Assembly: GCA_016302195.1 (NCBI GenBank)
Contig: JAEDOA010000086.1
Location: 1-6,748, forward strand
Origin: Erysipelotrichaceae bacterium
GTDB taxonomy: Bacteria; Bacillota_I; Bacilli_A; Erysipelotrichales; Erysipelotrichaceae
DNA length: 6,748 nucleotides
Direction: 5' to 3'
Of the stretch, positions 5,488 through 6,748 are shown one piece after another (the stretch's first letter is position 1; each line of letters begins with the position of its first letter). The translations under genes were made by a program, and so were the position numbers. Below the pieces are notes generated by a model that searched no databases, had not been told where the DNA came from, and saw only the letters and a list, made by a program, of their open reading frames with translations.

Positions 5488-6744
5488 ATGCAAAAACCTT
5501 TAGCTATTAGATTAAGACCCACAAAATTAGACGAAGTATTTGGTCAGCAGCATTTGATTGGGGAAAATATGTTATTAAGAAGATGTGTCGAACAGTCCTC
5601 TTTATTCTCAATTATTTTTTATGGACCACCTGGTTGTGGTAAAACGACCCTGGCGTTAGCCTTGGCGGAAGAACTAAATATACCTTATCGTTTCTTTAGC
5701 GCAGTTGAAGGGAACAAGAAGGATCTAGTTTCTATTTTTGAAGAAGCTAAATTATCAAATGGGCTAATTCTTATCATTGATGAAATACACCGCTTAAATA
5801 AAGATAAACAGGATTTGTTGTTGCCGGTAGTTGAATCAGGATTGATAACCTTAATAGGTGCAACCACATCAAATCCATTTTTTGCTATTAACCCGGCAGT
5901 TAGAAGCCGCTGTCATTTGCTTGAAGTTAAGCCATTGGAAAAAAAGGACCTGATAAAAGCAATTGATTATGCTTTGAGCAGTGAAAAAGGTTTTTCTAAC
6001 AAAATATCGATTACTTTAGAAGCCAAAAACAAGATAGCACTTTTAAGCTCGGGAGATTTAAGATTCTGTTACAACTTACTAGAGATATGCGCAATTGGGT
6101 GTGAGAACGCAGAAATTAACATTGACTTAGTAAATAAGTATGCCCCTATTGCTAATGGAAGTTATGATAAAGATGAAGATAATCATTATGATACGGTCAG
6201 TGCTTTTCAAAAGTCCATTAGAGGCAGTGATGTAGATGCTGCATTATATTATCTTGCTCGCTTATGTATGGCTAATGATCTGGATTCGATTGAGAGAAGA
6301 TTATTGGTTATTGCCTATGAAGATATAGGATTAGCGAATCCGGCTGCCTGTGGAAGAACGATTAACGCTATTGATGCAGCAAAAAGAGTTGGTATGCCCG
6401 AAGCATTAATTCCATTATCTGTTGCAGTTATAGACTTGGCATTATCTCCTAAAAGCAGATCAGCAACAGATGCAATTCATATGGCATATGATCAGGCAAC
6501 TAAATCTAATCCTCCAATACCTTCTTATCTGCGACTTACACCTGTTGGTTTGGAAAAACAAGATCAATACGACTACTCAAATAAAGAGAGCTGGCATCAA
6601 ATTCAGTATCTTCCAGATGAATTAAAAGATATGCAGTTTTATATTCCAAATATAAATAGCAATTATGAAAAAGCCTTAGCTCAAAACTATAACATGCTGA
6701 AAAAATATCTTAGAACAAATAAAATAAGAATCTTAAACAAGTAA
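5488..6744 (+). CDS. rarA: Replication-associated recombination protein RarA (MgsA, AAA+ ATPase)
   Basis: RarA is a clamp-loader-like AAA+ ATPase, related to eukaryotic WRNIP1/Mgs1, that acts at stalled replication forks and single-strand/double-strand junctions. In this 418-residue protein the N-terminus RLRPTKLDEVFGQQHLIG is typical of the family. The Walker A motif GPPGCGKTT lies at 46-54 and Walker B IIDEIHR at 96-102. Sensor 1 is GATTSNP (124-130), and AVRSRC (137-142) holds the arginine-finger region. The C-terminal tetramerisation (MgsA-type) region begins near GSDVDAALYYLARL and continues through IERRLLVIAYEDIGLANP and YLPDELKD. Length is close to the usual 420-440 and both ends are present. 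It is transcribed divergently from dtd. In B. subtilis dtd and rarA also lie in one genomic neighbourhood, separated by hisS, aspS and other genes. Confidence 0.97.
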   Translation: MQKPLAIRLRPTKLDEVFGQQHLIGENMLLRRCVEQSSLFSIIFYGPPGCGKTTLALALAEELNIPYRFFSAVEGNKKDLVSIFEEAKLSNGLILIIDEIHRLNKDKQDLLLPVVESGLITLIGATTSNPFFAINPAVRSRCHLLEVKPLEKKDLIKAIDYALSSEKGFSNKISITLEAKNKIALLSSGDLRFCYNLLEICAIGCENAEINIDLVNKYAPIANGSYDKDEDNHYDTVSAFQKSIRGSDVDAALYYLARLCMANDLDSIERRLLVIAYEDIGLANPAACGRTINAIDAAKRVGMPEALIPLSVAVIDLALSPKSRSATDAIHMAYDQATKSNPPIPSYLRLTPVGLEKQDQYDYSNKESWHQIQYLPDELKDMQFYIPNINSNYEKALAQNYNMLKKYLRTNKIRILNK

Positions 6745-6748
6745 TTAT

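Overview
The window is AT-rich, compactly packed bacterial chromosome. It carries eight complete genes and almost no spare DNA. The gene families point to a low-GC member of the Bacillota: a class III ribonucleotide reductase, a DarA-type cyclic-di-AMP receptor, a DUF951 protein next to YchF, purine-rich Shine-Dalgarno sites and TAA/TAG stops. An anaerobic or facultative lineage such as the Erysipelotrichia is plausible, but the family-level placement is a guess. Tryptophan codons checked are TGG and no reading frame needs TGA recoding, so nothing indicates a Mollicutes genetic code.

Layout from right to left: rarA (5488-6744, + strand) faces away from a tight minus-strand cluster, dtd - DUF951 gene - ychF - darA - bactofilin gene (5414 down to 2861). 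Intergenic gaps in the cluster are only 2, 13, 11 and 2 nt. The 73-bp divergent interval holds a good -10 for each side. A U-rich hairpin overlapping the bactofilin stop codon (2833-2863) ends this operon. A separate extended -10 promoter (2771-2798) then drives nrdD and nrdG, also on the minus strand, out to the left edge of the window.

The five-gene operon joins translation quality control (Dtd), a ribosome-associated ATPase (YchF) with its frequent small partner (DUF951), a second-messenger receptor (DarA) and a cytoskeletal beta-helix polymer (bactofilin). nrdD-nrdG is a self-contained module for making deoxynucleotides without oxygen: NrdG installs the glycyl radical on NrdD. RarA acts at stalled replication forks.

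Most of this is conserved housekeeping content. I do not see a new defence system, mobile element, CRISPR array or RNA gene. The more unusual points are the apparent translational coupling of the bactofilin to the c-di-AMP receptor, a cysteine ladder in that bactofilin, a possibly leaderless dtd transcript, and a terminator built from a tandem direct repeat.
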